A DNA stretch of 64,000 nucleotides, from the NCBI GenBank assembly GCA_000720995.1, contig JOEL01000032.1, positions 1 to 64,000 on the forward strand, in the 5' to 3' direction. Each line of letters starts with the position of its first letter. Position 1 is the stretch's first letter. Below the pieces are notes generated by a model, which was not told where the DNA came from, ran no database searches, and saw nothing but the letters and a program-made list of their open reading frames with translations. This document shows positions 8,444-16,192 of this stretch, piece by piece. The position numbers and the translations under genes were made by a program. The DNA is from Streptomyces celluloflavus. Lineage in GTDB: Bacteria > Actinomycetota > Actinomycetes > Streptomycetales > Streptomycetaceae.

Positions 8444-9675
8444 CGGGACTCCTTCGTACGCAGTGAGGCGAAGGTCCGGGTGAGGAAGTCGGCTTGCTCG
8501 GTGGCGGTCCACATCCCCAGCAGTCCCGGCGCCTCGGGTCCGGGCCGTGCGGGTGGCTGGCGGATCACGGCGTGCAAAGCGTCGGCGAGGCTGTCCGGGT
8601 CGCCGACGGGGAAGGTCAGGGCCCAGGGCTGCTCGCGTAGACGGGCAGTGAGATGCGGGTCGTGGTCGGAGACGATCAGGGGGACACCAAGGCGGGCGGC
8701 GTCCATCACGAGCCCGGATTCCTTGCCGACGCCTGGGTGCCGGGCTACCAGGGCAGCGTCGGCGGCGCCGTACACCAGCCGCAGCACGCTTTCCGCGACG
8801 GGGCCGACCACGAGATGCAGGTGAAGATTAGGCAGGTCCCGCCATCGTTCCAGTACGGCTGTGTCGAGTGGTTGGCCTGTGACCACGAGATGCAGCGGCT
8901 CGGTCAGGCGGGTCAGCGCAGCATGGACGGTGGCGATGTCTTTGTACGGCCACCAGCCGCCCATCAGGCACACCACAGCTTCGGCGGCGGGGATGTTGAA
9001 GGCCGCCCGGCCGCCCTCGCGTTCGGCGTCGGTCAGGCGGCGGCCGTCGTCGACCGCGAAGGCCCTCAGCACTCCGGGCAACTCAGGGAAGGCCGTGGCG
9101 AACTGATCAGCGACGGCCTGAGTCGGGTACACCGCGACAGTCCGCCCCTCGCCTCGGCGGGCGAGCCGGCCGAGCAGCCGCACGGCTGCGTCCTCGGTGG
9201 TGACCTGCTCGTGGACGAACCGCAGGTGCGGCTGGCCGCCGAGGAGGGCAGCGGCTCCGTGCAGGGCCTCGCTCGCGGTCAGGATCACCACCGCCTCGGC
9301 GCCGGGTTCCAGGTGGCGGGCCGTCCGCAGGACGGACGCTTCGGTCAGGCAGCGGGCCACCAGGGTGACCTGGTGCGGCAGCCTCCGCAGACGGCGGGGC
9401 CAGCGGCGCGAGCAGAAGACTCTCTGCCCGATCGTCGAGAGCCCGGCCGCGAGCCGGGAGGCGGCCAGCAGCACGGTCGCCAAGCGCCCAGTCGGTGCGG
9501 TCACCAGCCGGGCGCCTGCCTCGCGCAGGGCCGTGACCGCGTCGCGGGCGATCCCGTTCGGAGCGATGACCAGGCTGCCGGGCCGAGCCTGGGCGAGTGC
9601 CACCAGCGTGCGCTGATGGTGCCCGCCCAAGCGGTCGGCGTACGGCTCGATGAGTACAAGGGGGCCGCCGGTCAT
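8437..9675 (-). CDS. Glycosyltransferase, GT4-like (GT-B fold)
   Basis: 412 residues from ATG 9675, overlapping the upstream stop as ATGA. N-terminal Rossmann half contains VLIEPYADRLGGHHQR; the C-terminal half has LMGGWWPYKDIATVHAAL, VVTGQPLD and the nucleotide-sugar binding signature GVGKESGLVMDAARLGVPLI. These fit GT-B retaining enzymes that use NDP-sugars. The C-terminal region contains many Arg and Pro but no membrane segment. It is the third gene in the operon; together with the other three it suggests assembly of a glycosylated small molecule or surface glycan. Confidence 0.8.
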   Translation of the reverse strand: MTGGPLVLIEPYADRLGGHHQRTLVALAQARPGSLVIAPNGIARDAVTALREAGARLVTAPTGRLATVLLAASRLAAGLSTIGQRVFCSRRWPRRLRRLPHQVTLVARCLTEASVLRTARHLEPGAEAVVILTASEALHGAAALLGGQPHLRFVHEQVTTEDAAVRLLGRLARRGEGRTVAVYPTQAVADQFATAFPELPGVLRAFAVDDGRRLTDAEREGGRAAFNIPAAEAVVCLMGGWWPYKDIATVHAALTRLTEPLHLVVTGQPLDTAVLERWRDLPNLHLHLVVGPVAESVLRLVYGAADAALVARHPGVGKESGLVMDAARLGVPLIVSDHDPHLTARLREQPWALTFPVGDPDSLADALHAVIRQPPARPGPEAPGLLGMWTATEQADFLTRTFASLRTKESRC

Positions 9676-10376
9676 CCGGCCACCGCCTGATCCCCGTGGG
9701 CGGCGGCGAACCTGCTCCACAGCCAGGACGGATCGTTGAGGTGGTCGAAAACCTTTGGATCCCGGGCAGCCGCGCGGGCGAAGGCGACGCCCTCACGGGC
9801 CCCTGCCGCGGCGTAGGTGGCGAACTCCCCGTCCCGGCTGTTGATCCATGCCGCTACCCGGTGGCGGGCGTCCTCGCCCGCCATGCCGTACTCACTCCCA
9901 CGCGCGAGCATCGCGCACTCGCGGAAGCCAGCCTTCCAGGCATGGAAGGGGCTCTGATTGAACTGAGTGACACCTGCGGCCTGTTCGGCGAACTCGACAC
10001 GGCCGGGCAGCGCGGCCAGCACATCCACCGCCTCGCCCATCTCGCGCAGGGCACTGCGGCGGATCAGCTTCAGCCCGCCGTAGCCGTAGGTCAGGCCGTT
10101 GACCGGATTGACCGCCCGCCACACCCGCATGGACACGCCCTCGCCCAGCGGCTCGACGGCGGCCGGGTCGAAGCCGGTGTCGACGGCGAAGTCGCCGTCG
10201 GCGAGGAAGAACTGCTCGCGGTCGACGACCTCGGCGCACAGCCGGTAGGCCCGGTGCATCCCGTGCACGCCGTGCAGACGCTTGACCGTGCCGCCGAGCG
10301 TCCGCTGAAGCCGGGAGCGCAGGCGGTCGGCCATCGGCTCGTCGTAGGAGAGGAAGACCGCATCGAATTCGGTCAC
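9672..10376 (-). CDS. Glycosyltransferase-like protein with SYDEP / DGD motifs
   Basis: 234 residues from GTG 10376, coupled to the upstream gene by a GTGA overlap. The start reads VTEFDAVFLSYDEPMADRL. It then has RLHGVHGMHRAYRLCAEVV and FFLADGDFAVDTGF. SYDEP followed by HGVxG and a DGD motif is a pattern I associate, from memory and unchecked, with glycosyltransferase-like proteins also found in phages. The DGD would be the metal site of a GT-A fold. The C-terminal half (SEYGMAGEDARHRVAAWI) is of unknown function. Substrate unknown. Confidence 0.6.
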   Translation of the reverse strand: MTEFDAVFLSYDEPMADRLRSRLQRTLGGTVKRLHGVHGMHRAYRLCAEVVDREQFFLADGDFAVDTGFDPAAVEPLGEGVSMRVWRAVNPVNGLTYGYGGLKLIRRSALREMGEAVDVLAALPGRVEFAEQAAGVTQFNQSPFHAWKAGFRECAMLARGSEYGMAGEDARHRVAAWINSRDGEFATYAAAGAREGVAFARAAARDPKVFDHLNDPSWLWSRFAAAHGDQAVAG

Positions 10377-11530
10377 GAGAGGGCCTCCAAGTAGCGAGCG
10401 GCGACCAGGGCGGGAGCGAAGTCGGCAGTGGAGGCGTGAGCCCGCTTGGCGTGCACGGCGTGGAACTCGTCGTCCGTGGCGAGGCGTTCGGCCAAGGCAA
10501 CGGCCTCGGCCGGAGTGGTGAAGCACAGCTCGGGGTCGATGTGCTCGGCGAGCCAGCCCAGGCGCGGGGCGATGACCGGCAGGCCCATGCCCTGGCAGTC
10601 GATCACGCTCATGGACCACGGGCAGCCGGGCCTGAACGGAGCGATGCCGAAGCGGGCGTCGGCCAGCAGGTTCCTGTAGCGGATGCGGTCGCCGCGGTCG
10701 GAGACGATCTGGAGGTGCGGCAGGGCAGCGAGCTGGTCACGCATCCGCTCGGGGCTGTCGTCCAGGCCCGTACGAGCGGCGCGGCGCTGGCCGAACAGAT
10801 CCATGACCTGGAGATGCACCGCACCGGAGGCCACCAGATCTCGGGCCAGGTGTACGAACTGCTCGGTCCCATAGTGCGCGTACAGCCGGTGGTTGTAGAC
10901 CCCGATCGCCGCAGCGCCTTGCTGACGGCAGGCCGTGACGGGATCACGAACCAGCCGCTCGTCACGCGGCGCGGGAACGACCCGCAACCGGTCAGCGAGG
11001 TCCACCGCCATACGGGCGGCGGCGGCCGACAGCCATGAGGCGGCCGTAGAGGAGTGCACCATCACCCGGTCACAGGCCGCCATCCCGGCGGCGAACGCCA
11101 GCAACACCGGGCGCCCCAACCCCACGTCGTTCAGCGACGGATCGAGCAGGAGCTGACCGCCACCGCTGAAGGAGAACGGCAGGTAGTGGCAGTAGCCGGC
11201 CAGCAACGCGTCAGATCCGACCTCCAACAGGGCCGTGCGGATCGCCGGCGCCTCCTCAATCTGGTTGGCCACGACGACATCCGGCTTCTCAGCGCGGACC
11301 AACGCCACCAACTCGTCGATGTCCGCGGAGAACCGGGCGCGGTACTTCGTTCCCGGCACCTTCGTCTGGTGGAAGCCGCAGCGAGCATCCCCGGCCGCAG
11401 CCGGAGCCGCGACGGTCACCTCCGCGCCAGCATCGGCCAGGGCGGGGGCGAGCAGATCCGCGAAGATCCATCCCGAATCCGCGGACAGCTGGTCAGGGTT
11501 GGAGATGTTGAGCAGGTACAGCACGCGCAT
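10373..11530 (-). CDS. Glycosyltransferase, GT4/GT1-like
   Basis: 385 residues from ATG 11530, with AAGGAGG upstream. N-terminal Rossmann half: MRVLYLLNISNPDQLSADSG, EVTVAAPAAAGD and PDVVVANQIEEAPAI. C-terminal donor half: HYGTEQFVHLARDLVASG, LQVMDLFGQRR and SMSVIDCQGMGLPVIAPRLG, the last corresponding to the E-x7-E region of GT4 enzymes with Asp/Cys substitutions. It is the first gene of the leftward operon, and its promoter region (11531-11677) is shared with the divergent XRE regulator gene. That arrangement suggests the regulator controls the operon. Confidence 0.78.
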   Translation of the reverse strand: MRVLYLLNISNPDQLSADSGWIFADLLAPALADAGAEVTVAAPAAAGDARCGFHQTKVPGTKYRARFSADIDELVALVRAEKPDVVVANQIEEAPAIRTALLEVGSDALLAGYCHYLPFSFSGGGQLLLDPSLNDVGLGRPVLLAFAAGMAACDRVMVHSSTAASWLSAAAARMAVDLADRLRVVPAPRDERLVRDPVTACRQQGAAAIGVYNHRLYAHYGTEQFVHLARDLVASGAVHLQVMDLFGQRRAARTGLDDSPERMRDQLAALPHLQIVSDRGDRIRYRNLLADARFGIAPFRPGCPWSMSVIDCQGMGLPVIAPRLGWLAEHIDPELCFTTPAEAVALAERLATDDEFHAVHAKRAHASTADFAPALVAARYLEALS

Positions 11531-11677
11531 GGAGCGTCGCCTCCTTCGTCTGCCCGGAAGGGTCGATCCGGGTCGGTGAGGGAAGGAAACCGGAGACGTG
11601 AGCCGTGACGGGATGATGAACTGGGATCACTCACGGTTCACTCATGCTCACCAACGAGGACGCGGGGCGGGGCTTCG

Positions 11678-12661
11678 ATGGAAGCGCAGGACGACGACAT
11701 CACCGTCGAGCAGGCGGCCGAGAATTTCGCGGCAGAGGTCGCGCGGTGGCGGGAAGTACGAGGCATGTCCAAGCGGGCCTTGGCGCAGGCCATGGGCTTC
11801 GACCCGTCGTACGTCAGCCATGTGGAATCCGGCCGCCACCGGCCCCGTGAAGAGTTCGCCCGGCTCGCCGACGAGGCCCTCAACGCAGGGAAGGCAATCT
11901 GGCGACGGTGGTGCGACTACGAGCAGGCCAAAGCCAGAGCGAAGCAGGCCCGGCGTCACCCCGCGACCCCGCCGGCTCCGCGCAGGCCCGAGCAGCCGTA
12001 CGCGACCGGCTCTGCCCTCGTCGTCGAGCACGACGCCGCCCAACTCCATTACGACGGTCGCTCCTACCGGCTCACGATGCGACGGCGGCTGCGGAACACC
12101 GGCGAGGAGCCGGTGACCCGCTACCTGATCCGCATCTCCGTCGACCGCTACCCTGGCGACCCTGAACGGTCGAACGCCCACTACCGAGCACACCCGCTGA
12201 CCTGGGACGAACTAGACCTCACCGCCACCTGCCGGGGCGAGGCGATGCGCTGGCAGGCCAAGCACGACCGCGACGCCTTCAAGGAAGTCTGGCTGCTCTT
12301 CGACAACGAACACGGCCGCTTCCCGCTCTACCCCGGCGAGTCCGTGTGGATCGAGTACGCCTACACCGTCGGCCACGACAAGTGGGGCAACTGGTTCCAA
12401 CGAGCCGTCCGCCTCCCCACCGAGCAACTCGAAGTGCAGCTCGTCTTCCCCTCCGACCTCGACCCGGCGGTGTGGGGCACCGAGACCTCCATGACCGCCG
12501 AAGCCACCCCGCTACGCACACCTCCTGTCCGCAGTGACGACGGCGACCTACGGCAATTCACGTGGATCACGACCACACCCGCCCTGCACGCTCGGTACCG
12601 TCTGGAATGGCGGTTCCGGGCACAGCCCGAACCCGACACACAACAAGGGGAGTTCAGGTGA
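11678..12661 (+). CDS. XRE regulator with large C-terminal sensory-like domain
   Basis: 327 residues from ATG 11678. The N-terminal HTH is at about 5-65: EVARWREVRGMSKRALAQAM and GFDPSYVSHVESGRHRPR. After a Pro-rich linker (80-105), a beta-rich domain of about 200 residues contains YRLTMRRRLRNTGEEPVTRY, WDELDLTATCRGEAMRW, PGESVWIEYAYTVG and WFQRAVRLPTEQLEV. The beta-rich part is a type often fused to HTH domains in Streptomyces; its ligand is unknown. The stop overlaps the deformylase GTG (GTGA). It is divergent from the glycosyl operon with 147 bp between. Confidence 0.82.
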   Translation: MEAQDDDITVEQAAENFAAEVARWREVRGMSKRALAQAMGFDPSYVSHVESGRHRPREEFARLADEALNAGKAIWRRWCDYEQAKARAKQARRHPATPPAPRRPEQPYATGSALVVEHDAAQLHYDGRSYRLTMRRRLRNTGEEPVTRYLIRISVDRYPGDPERSNAHYRAHPLTWDELDLTATCRGEAMRWQAKHDRDAFKEVWLLFDNEHGRFPLYPGESVWIEYAYTVGHDKWGNWFQRAVRLPTEQLEVQLVFPSDLDPAVWGTETSMTAEATPLRTPPVRSDDGDLRQFTWITTTPALHARYRLEWRFRAQPEPDTQQGEFR

Positions 12662-13227
12662 TCGACGTGCGGCCCAGCCAGCAGATGCGAGACCTCGGGG
12701 TCGTCCAGCGCGGCGCCGGCATCCTCGCCGAACCGGCACGCGCCTTCGAGCTGCCCGCCGAGCGAGACGTAGCTGAGCACGTCGTGGACGAGCTGTTCGC
12801 TGCCATGGAGCGGATCGGTCAGGTCCACCCCTTCGCCAAAGGCATGGGTCTAGCCGCCCCGCAGATGGGCATCGGCCGCGCCGCAGCCGTCGTCCAGCCA
12901 CCCGGCAACGCCCCCGCCATCACCCTGCTCAACCCGCAGATCATCATCCACTCCGAGGAGACGGACGAGCAGTACGAGGGCTGCCTGAGTTTCTTCGACG
13001 TCCGCGGCCTCGTCCCCCGACCACTGAAGATCACGGTGGAGACCACGGCCCTGACCGGAGGGACCGTGACCACGGTGTACGAACGTGGCCTCGCCCGCCT
13101 AATCCACCACGAGATCGATCACCTCGATGGACTGCTGTACATCGCCCGGATGCGAACCGGCGTCGCTCCGATCCCTGTGGAGAAGTACCGGCAGACCGGC
13201 CGAGGCTGGGTATATGACGGTGCCTGA
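12658..13227 (+). CDS. def: Peptide deformylase, accessory copy
   Basis: 189 residues from GTG 12658 (AGGGGAG upstream). It removes the formyl group from N-terminal Met of nascent proteins, using a bound metal. All three signatures are present: motif I GMGLAAPQ (Gln69), motif II EGCLS (Cys109) and motif III HHEIDHLDG (His151, Glu152, His155), so it should be active. It lies on a mobile element and is coupled to an XRE regulator, unlike a housekeeping def gene. It may deformylate a dedicated substrate or protect against deformylase inhibitors; neither is proven by sequence. The decayed copy at 18305 shows the XRE-def pair moves as a unit. Confidence 0.92.
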   Translation: MIDVRPSQQMRDLGVVQRGAGILAEPARAFELPAERDVAEHVVDELFAAMERIGQVHPFAKGMGLAAPQMGIGRAAAVVQPPGNAPAITLLNPQIIIHSEETDEQYEGCLSFFDVRGLVPRPLKITVETTALTGGTVTTVYERGLARLIHHEIDHLDGLLYIARMRTGVAPIPVEKYRQTGRGWVYDGA

Positions 13228-13437
13228 TCCAACAGCCGCTGTCCATGCATTACACGTTTGTCAACGGCCACGACGTCCGTCGGACAGGAACTGAGCCTCT
13301 GCCATGAGGTGCCATGCAGTGGCTCCTTCTCGGAGGTGAGTCGGTTCGTTGATCAGTTGTCTGAAGCGCCAGCCCATATCCCGGAGTTGCTGATTCACTA
13401 TCCGTCGAAAGTGCGGACACAACGGGGAGGGGACACC

Positions 13438-13848
13438 GTGGACCCGACACTCATCGCCTTGGCCAGTGCGGGAGGTACCGCCGTGGTATCGGCGATGGCA
13501 ACGGACGGATGGAACACGCTTCGATCAGGCGTCGTCACATTGTGGCAACAGTTTCGCCCGAACTCCGCTGGTGAACTGGAACGGGAACTTGAGACGACCC
13601 GTTCGACTCTTCTCGCAGCCCCTGCCAGCGAAGTCGAACAGGTCCGTCAGGCTCTTCAGTCCGCCTGGCAAGGGCGGATGCTGACTCTCTTCCTGGAGGA
13701 TCCGGTGGCTGCATCGGAGTTCGAAGCCTTGCTGTCGAGGCTCGGGGAAGCTGGCTCGCCCCGGACGAATACCAGTTTCCACGCCGAGGTCCGTGATCAC
13801 GGACGCGTGTATCAAGCCGGTGGGAATCAGTTCATCAGCGAGCGATGA
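13438..13848 (+). CDS. Small protein with C-terminal GRVYQAG motif
   Basis: 136 residues from GTG 13438, with a strong GGGGAGGGG site 6 bases upstream. The N-terminus VDPTLIALASAGGTAVVSAM is hydrophobic and may contact membrane. The middle is helical and charged (GELERELETTRSTLLAAPAS, EVEQVRQALQSAWQ). The C-terminus ends FHAEVRDHGRVYQAGGNQFI. The motif GRVYQAG is shared with the next two genes. The stop overlaps the next start as ATGA, so these are translationally coupled. Function not recognised. I infer that it is the soluble or peripheral partner that meets the two membrane proteins through the shared motif. Confidence 0.75.
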   Translation: MDPTLIALASAGGTAVVSAMATDGWNTLRSGVVTLWQQFRPNSAGELERELETTRSTLLAAPASEVEQVRQALQSAWQGRMLTLFLEDPVAASEFEALLSRLGEAGSPRTNTSFHAEVRDHGRVYQAGGNQFISER

Positions 13849-14559
13849 GCACGGGCCACTGGGACCACGAAGACGACGCCCCTTGGCACATGCGCGCCAG
13901 CGCCGAGGATGAGGGGCGCGTCTACCAAGCAGGCCGTGATCAACACATCACGGAGTTTCACTTTCATGGCTCACCTCCTGACGTAGACGACGATGACGAC
14001 GAGGATGAAGACGACGACTGGGGCTACTACGAGACGGGAGGCAGTTCCTGGGGCGGGATCTGGGAGACGTTGCTTAGCGTCCTTCTCGCCTTGGCCCCAC
14101 TGCTTCCACTTTCGATCGCGGGCGCCAGCACGCGCGCCGTGTGGACCGACAAGTCCGACCCATCGACTTGGTGGTCCGTGCTCTACTCGCTGGGAGCCGT
14201 CATCGTGGGTGCAACGTGCTTCATCGTCCTTCGTGAACGCCTGTCCTACAGGTCGCACCTGATCGACAGGTTTTCCTGGCTGTACGTACCTGTGGGCCTT
14301 GGCGTCTTCGCCTACTACATCATTGGGGACCCTGCCGGGCTTCAGCTCAAGTTCATCGGTGACATCGGCCTGGAGTGTGCTCGTAAGCTCGGCTCTCTGT
14401 GATCCCCCCAAGCAAGTGCTGGCTGTCCACCAGCATCAGGAGAAAGCAGCGATGAAGGCGAAAGGCCGGCACGGTGAAGAGCACTCTCGGTGGAACATGC
14501 ATGCCCAGGCCGAGGGCGAGGGACGCGTGTATCAAGCCGGTGGCGACCAGCATCTGACG
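13801..14559 (+). repeat. Three coding copies of the GRVYQAG-x-(D/N)-Q motif
   Basis: The motif is encoded at 13801-13839, 13914-13952 and 14521-14559, in three different genes and always in frame. Copies one and three share 23 identical bp. Copy two differs mostly at third codon positions, so protein selection rather than recent DNA copying keeps the motif. Confidence 0.75.
13845..14402 (+). CDS. Three-helix membrane protein with N-terminal GRVYQAG motif
   Basis: 185 residues from ATG 13845. The N-terminal cytosolic part contains WHMRASAEDEGRVYQAG then RDQHITEFHFHG. A strongly acidic run (about 11 Asp/Glu residues at about 46-60) follows. Three hydrophobic segments are visible: LLSVLLALAPLLPLSIAGA, VLYSLGAVIVGATCFIVL and WLYVPVGLGVFAYYII. 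The shape (short motif, acidic linker, membrane domain) resembles small membrane effectors in conflict systems, but no known family was recognised. It is coupled upstream by ATGA overlap and followed by the third motif protein 49 bp on. Confidence 0.75.
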   Translation: MSTGHWDHEDDAPWHMRASAEDEGRVYQAGRDQHITEFHFHGSPPDVDDDDDEDEDDDWGYYETGGSSWGGIWETLLSVLLALAPLLPLSIAGASTRAVWTDKSDPSTWWSVLYSLGAVIVGATCFIVLRERLSYRSHLIDRFSWLYVPVGLGVFAYYIIGDPAGLQLKFIGDIGLECARKLGSL

Positions 14560-14826
14560 ATTCACGTTCAAGGAGTGGAGCCAGACTCCGGGTCAGAACC
14601 ACACAGGCTGGGCGCACTAATGCCGCTCGTCAGACTGGCCCAGTTTGTATTAGTCCTCGCCTTCGTCGTCTGTGCCATGGCCACCGGTCTGGTCCTCTAC
14701 AGTGGCGGCTTCACAGTCGAGTTCCTTAAGGGCCTAGGGCTCACCTCAGGAATCCTGGCGCTGCTGTTGGTCGTCGAGCGAATGACAACGGGTCGCTGGC
14801 ACAGGTGGTCACGCCCGCGCCGGTGA
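14452..14826 (+). CDS. Two-helix membrane protein with N-terminal GRVYQAG motif; contains TTA codon
   Basis: 124 residues from ATG 14452 (GGAGAAAG upstream). The N-terminus reads WNMHAQAEGEGRVYQAG followed by GDQHLTIHVQG, so it matches the second gene over about 28 residues. Two hydrophobic segments follow: LAQFVLVLAFVVCAMATGLV and GLTSGILALLLVVE, and the C-terminus is basic. Codon 67 at 14650-14652 is TTA (Leu), which in Streptomyces needs the developmentally controlled bldA tRNA, so synthesis is probably tied to late growth. The 23 bp at 14521-14543 are identical to 13801-13823. Function unknown. Confidence 0.72.
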   Translation: MKAKGRHGEEHSRWNMHAQAEGEGRVYQAGGDQHLTIHVQGVEPDSGSEPHRLGALMPLVRLAQFVLVLAFVVCAMATGLVLYSGGFTVEFLKGLGLTSGILALLLVVERMTTGRWHRWSRPRR

Positions 14827-14932
14827 GCAGCGCGCCGGTAGGTGCCTTCCGTGAACTGATCGTTCGAGGGACGATACCGGGTCTCCGACACGGGCGTTCC
14901 GGGGGCTTGGGGACTATGAGCTGGTCGCCGGG

Positions 14933-15508
14933 TCACCGCTCCCAGTACTTCGCCACCGCCTGCGCGTACGCTACCCGGTGGTCGAGCCCGTCACCCGGGA
15001 CACGGAACCGGCCGCGCGCGGACTCGGTCAGGGCCGCTCGGCTGAAGGGCTCACCCGGTCGCTTCCAGGCCGTTCGCAGTGGGGAGCCGATGCCGTCGAA
15101 GGGGACGTCGGAGAGCGCCATGCCAACCAGGTAGAGCAGGACGAACGGCAGCAGCACCAGCCACAAGAGCAGGGATGGCGCAGTCCCTTCCCGACCGCGC
15201 AGCACCGTGCCGTCGGGCAGGTGGATCTCGTACGTGGGCCGCCGCCGCTTCTTGCGTGGCGGCAGGCGCAGTTCAGCCAGGTGCTCGTGGTCCGGGGTGA
15301 GCACGGCGAGGTGGCCGCCGTTCTGCCGGACGATCACGGCGAGTGGCTCGGCACCGGCAGGGTCGGCGGCGAGGGTGAAGCGTGGCTTGCATCCGTCGGG
15401 TAGAGGGTGACCGTTGGGGGCGCCATGGTGTACGTGGACGGCGGCGGCATCTCGGGGGCGCAGTTCGTAGCGCTTGGCGTCGGGGTGGCGGGTGAAGGTG
15501 AGCGTCAT
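14933..15508 (-). CDS. Hypothetical single-pass membrane protein
   Basis: 191 residues from ATG 15508. No family was recognised. The first 100 residues look like a soluble beta-rich domain (YELRPRDAAAVHVHHGAPNG, LAVIVRQNGGHLAVLTPDHE). A basic stretch PPRKKRRRPTYEIHL follows, and one membrane segment LLLWLVLLPFVLLYLVGMAL at about 115-135. It is the last gene of the leftward group that starts with the WXG100 gene (30-bp gap to the gene before), so a role as partner or immunity-type protein for the secreted products is possible but unproven. It ends 106 bp from the convergent motif protein gene. Confidence 0.65.
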   Translation of the reverse strand: MTLTFTRHPDAKRYELRPRDAAAVHVHHGAPNGHPLPDGCKPRFTLAADPAGAEPLAVIVRQNGGHLAVLTPDHEHLAELRLPPRKKRRRPTYEIHLPDGTVLRGREGTAPSLLLWLVLLPFVLLYLVGMALSDVPFDGIGSPLRTAWKRPGEPFSRAALTESARGRFRVPGDGLDHRVAYAQAVAKYWER

Positions 15509-15538
15509 GGAGTGTCTCGTCTCGTCATGTCGGATCTC

Positions 15539-16192
15539 CTAACCGAACACCGCGCGCACGTCGCCGGCCGCTGGCGGCTCCGGAAGGTCGTCCGCCTGCT
15601 CCGCCGGGCGGATGACCAAGGACTCACCGATCTGCCGCAGGATGCCCGTGTACCGCGGCAGGTCGTCGAAGCACGGCGTCGTGAGAGCGAGCACCACCAG
15701 CCAGCCCCGGACCGGAGCGGGTATGTACAACTCGACGTGGGCGAACCCCAGTGACGGAAGGACGGCCTCGCCCTCCGTCTCGGTGGCGTGCAGGGAGAGC
15801 ACGGCTGGGCCGCAGGGCAGGTCCACCCGGGCGACGCTGCGGTGCTCGTCGAAGGAGAGCGTCTCTTGGAATGATGCGGCGACGATTTCCGGCTCCTCCG
15901 GGTCCACGGCATCCGCCCGTACCAGGAGGTGGGCGGTGCTCGCGGCGCCGTCCTCCGTCTCGTAGAGGGCGACGGACGCGTGAAGGACGTTGTCGGCGGT
16001 CAGAGCCGTCGTGAGGTCGGAATAAACGACGGCGGTGGTCTCGCGCTGGAACTCCGTACCGCCCGGCCAGATCTTCTCCGCCAGCTCCCACAAGGCGGCG
16101 TCGAGAACGTCCGGCGGGAGGTGCAGCGGCAGCTCGTGGAAACCCTCTGGAGTGTCCAGGGTGAGCGACACATTCTGCGGGTACGCGGACAT
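15539..16192 (-). CDS. Hypothetical protein of the WXG gene group
   Basis: 217 residues from ATG 16192, overlapping the stop of the previous gene by one base (TGATG), so translationally coupled. The start reads MSAYPQNVSLTLDTPEGFHE and is followed by an alternation of beta strands and acidic helices: LPPDVLDAALWELAEKIWPG and WLVVLALTTPCFDDLPRYTG. No signal peptide or membrane segment. Proteins of about this length and shape commonly follow WXG-type secretion substrates in Streptomyces and may be chaperones or antitoxins. No catalytic motif was seen. Confidence 0.65.
   Translation of the reverse strand: MSAYPQNVSLTLDTPEGFHELPLHLPPDVLDAALWELAEKIWPGGTEFQRETTAVVYSDLTTALTADNVLHASVALYETEDGAASTAHLLVRADAVDPEEPEIVAASFQETLSFDEHRSVARVDLPCGPAVLSLHATETEGEAVLPSLGFAHVELYIPAPVRGWLVVLALTTPCFDDLPRYTGILRQIGESLVIRPAEQADDLPEPPAAGDVRAVFG

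Noticed and set aside
7008-11530. Classical biosynthetic gene cluster (PKS/NRPS)
   Set aside because: No PKS, NRPS, terpene or RiPP core gene is present. Only glycosyltransferase-like and kinase genes are seen.
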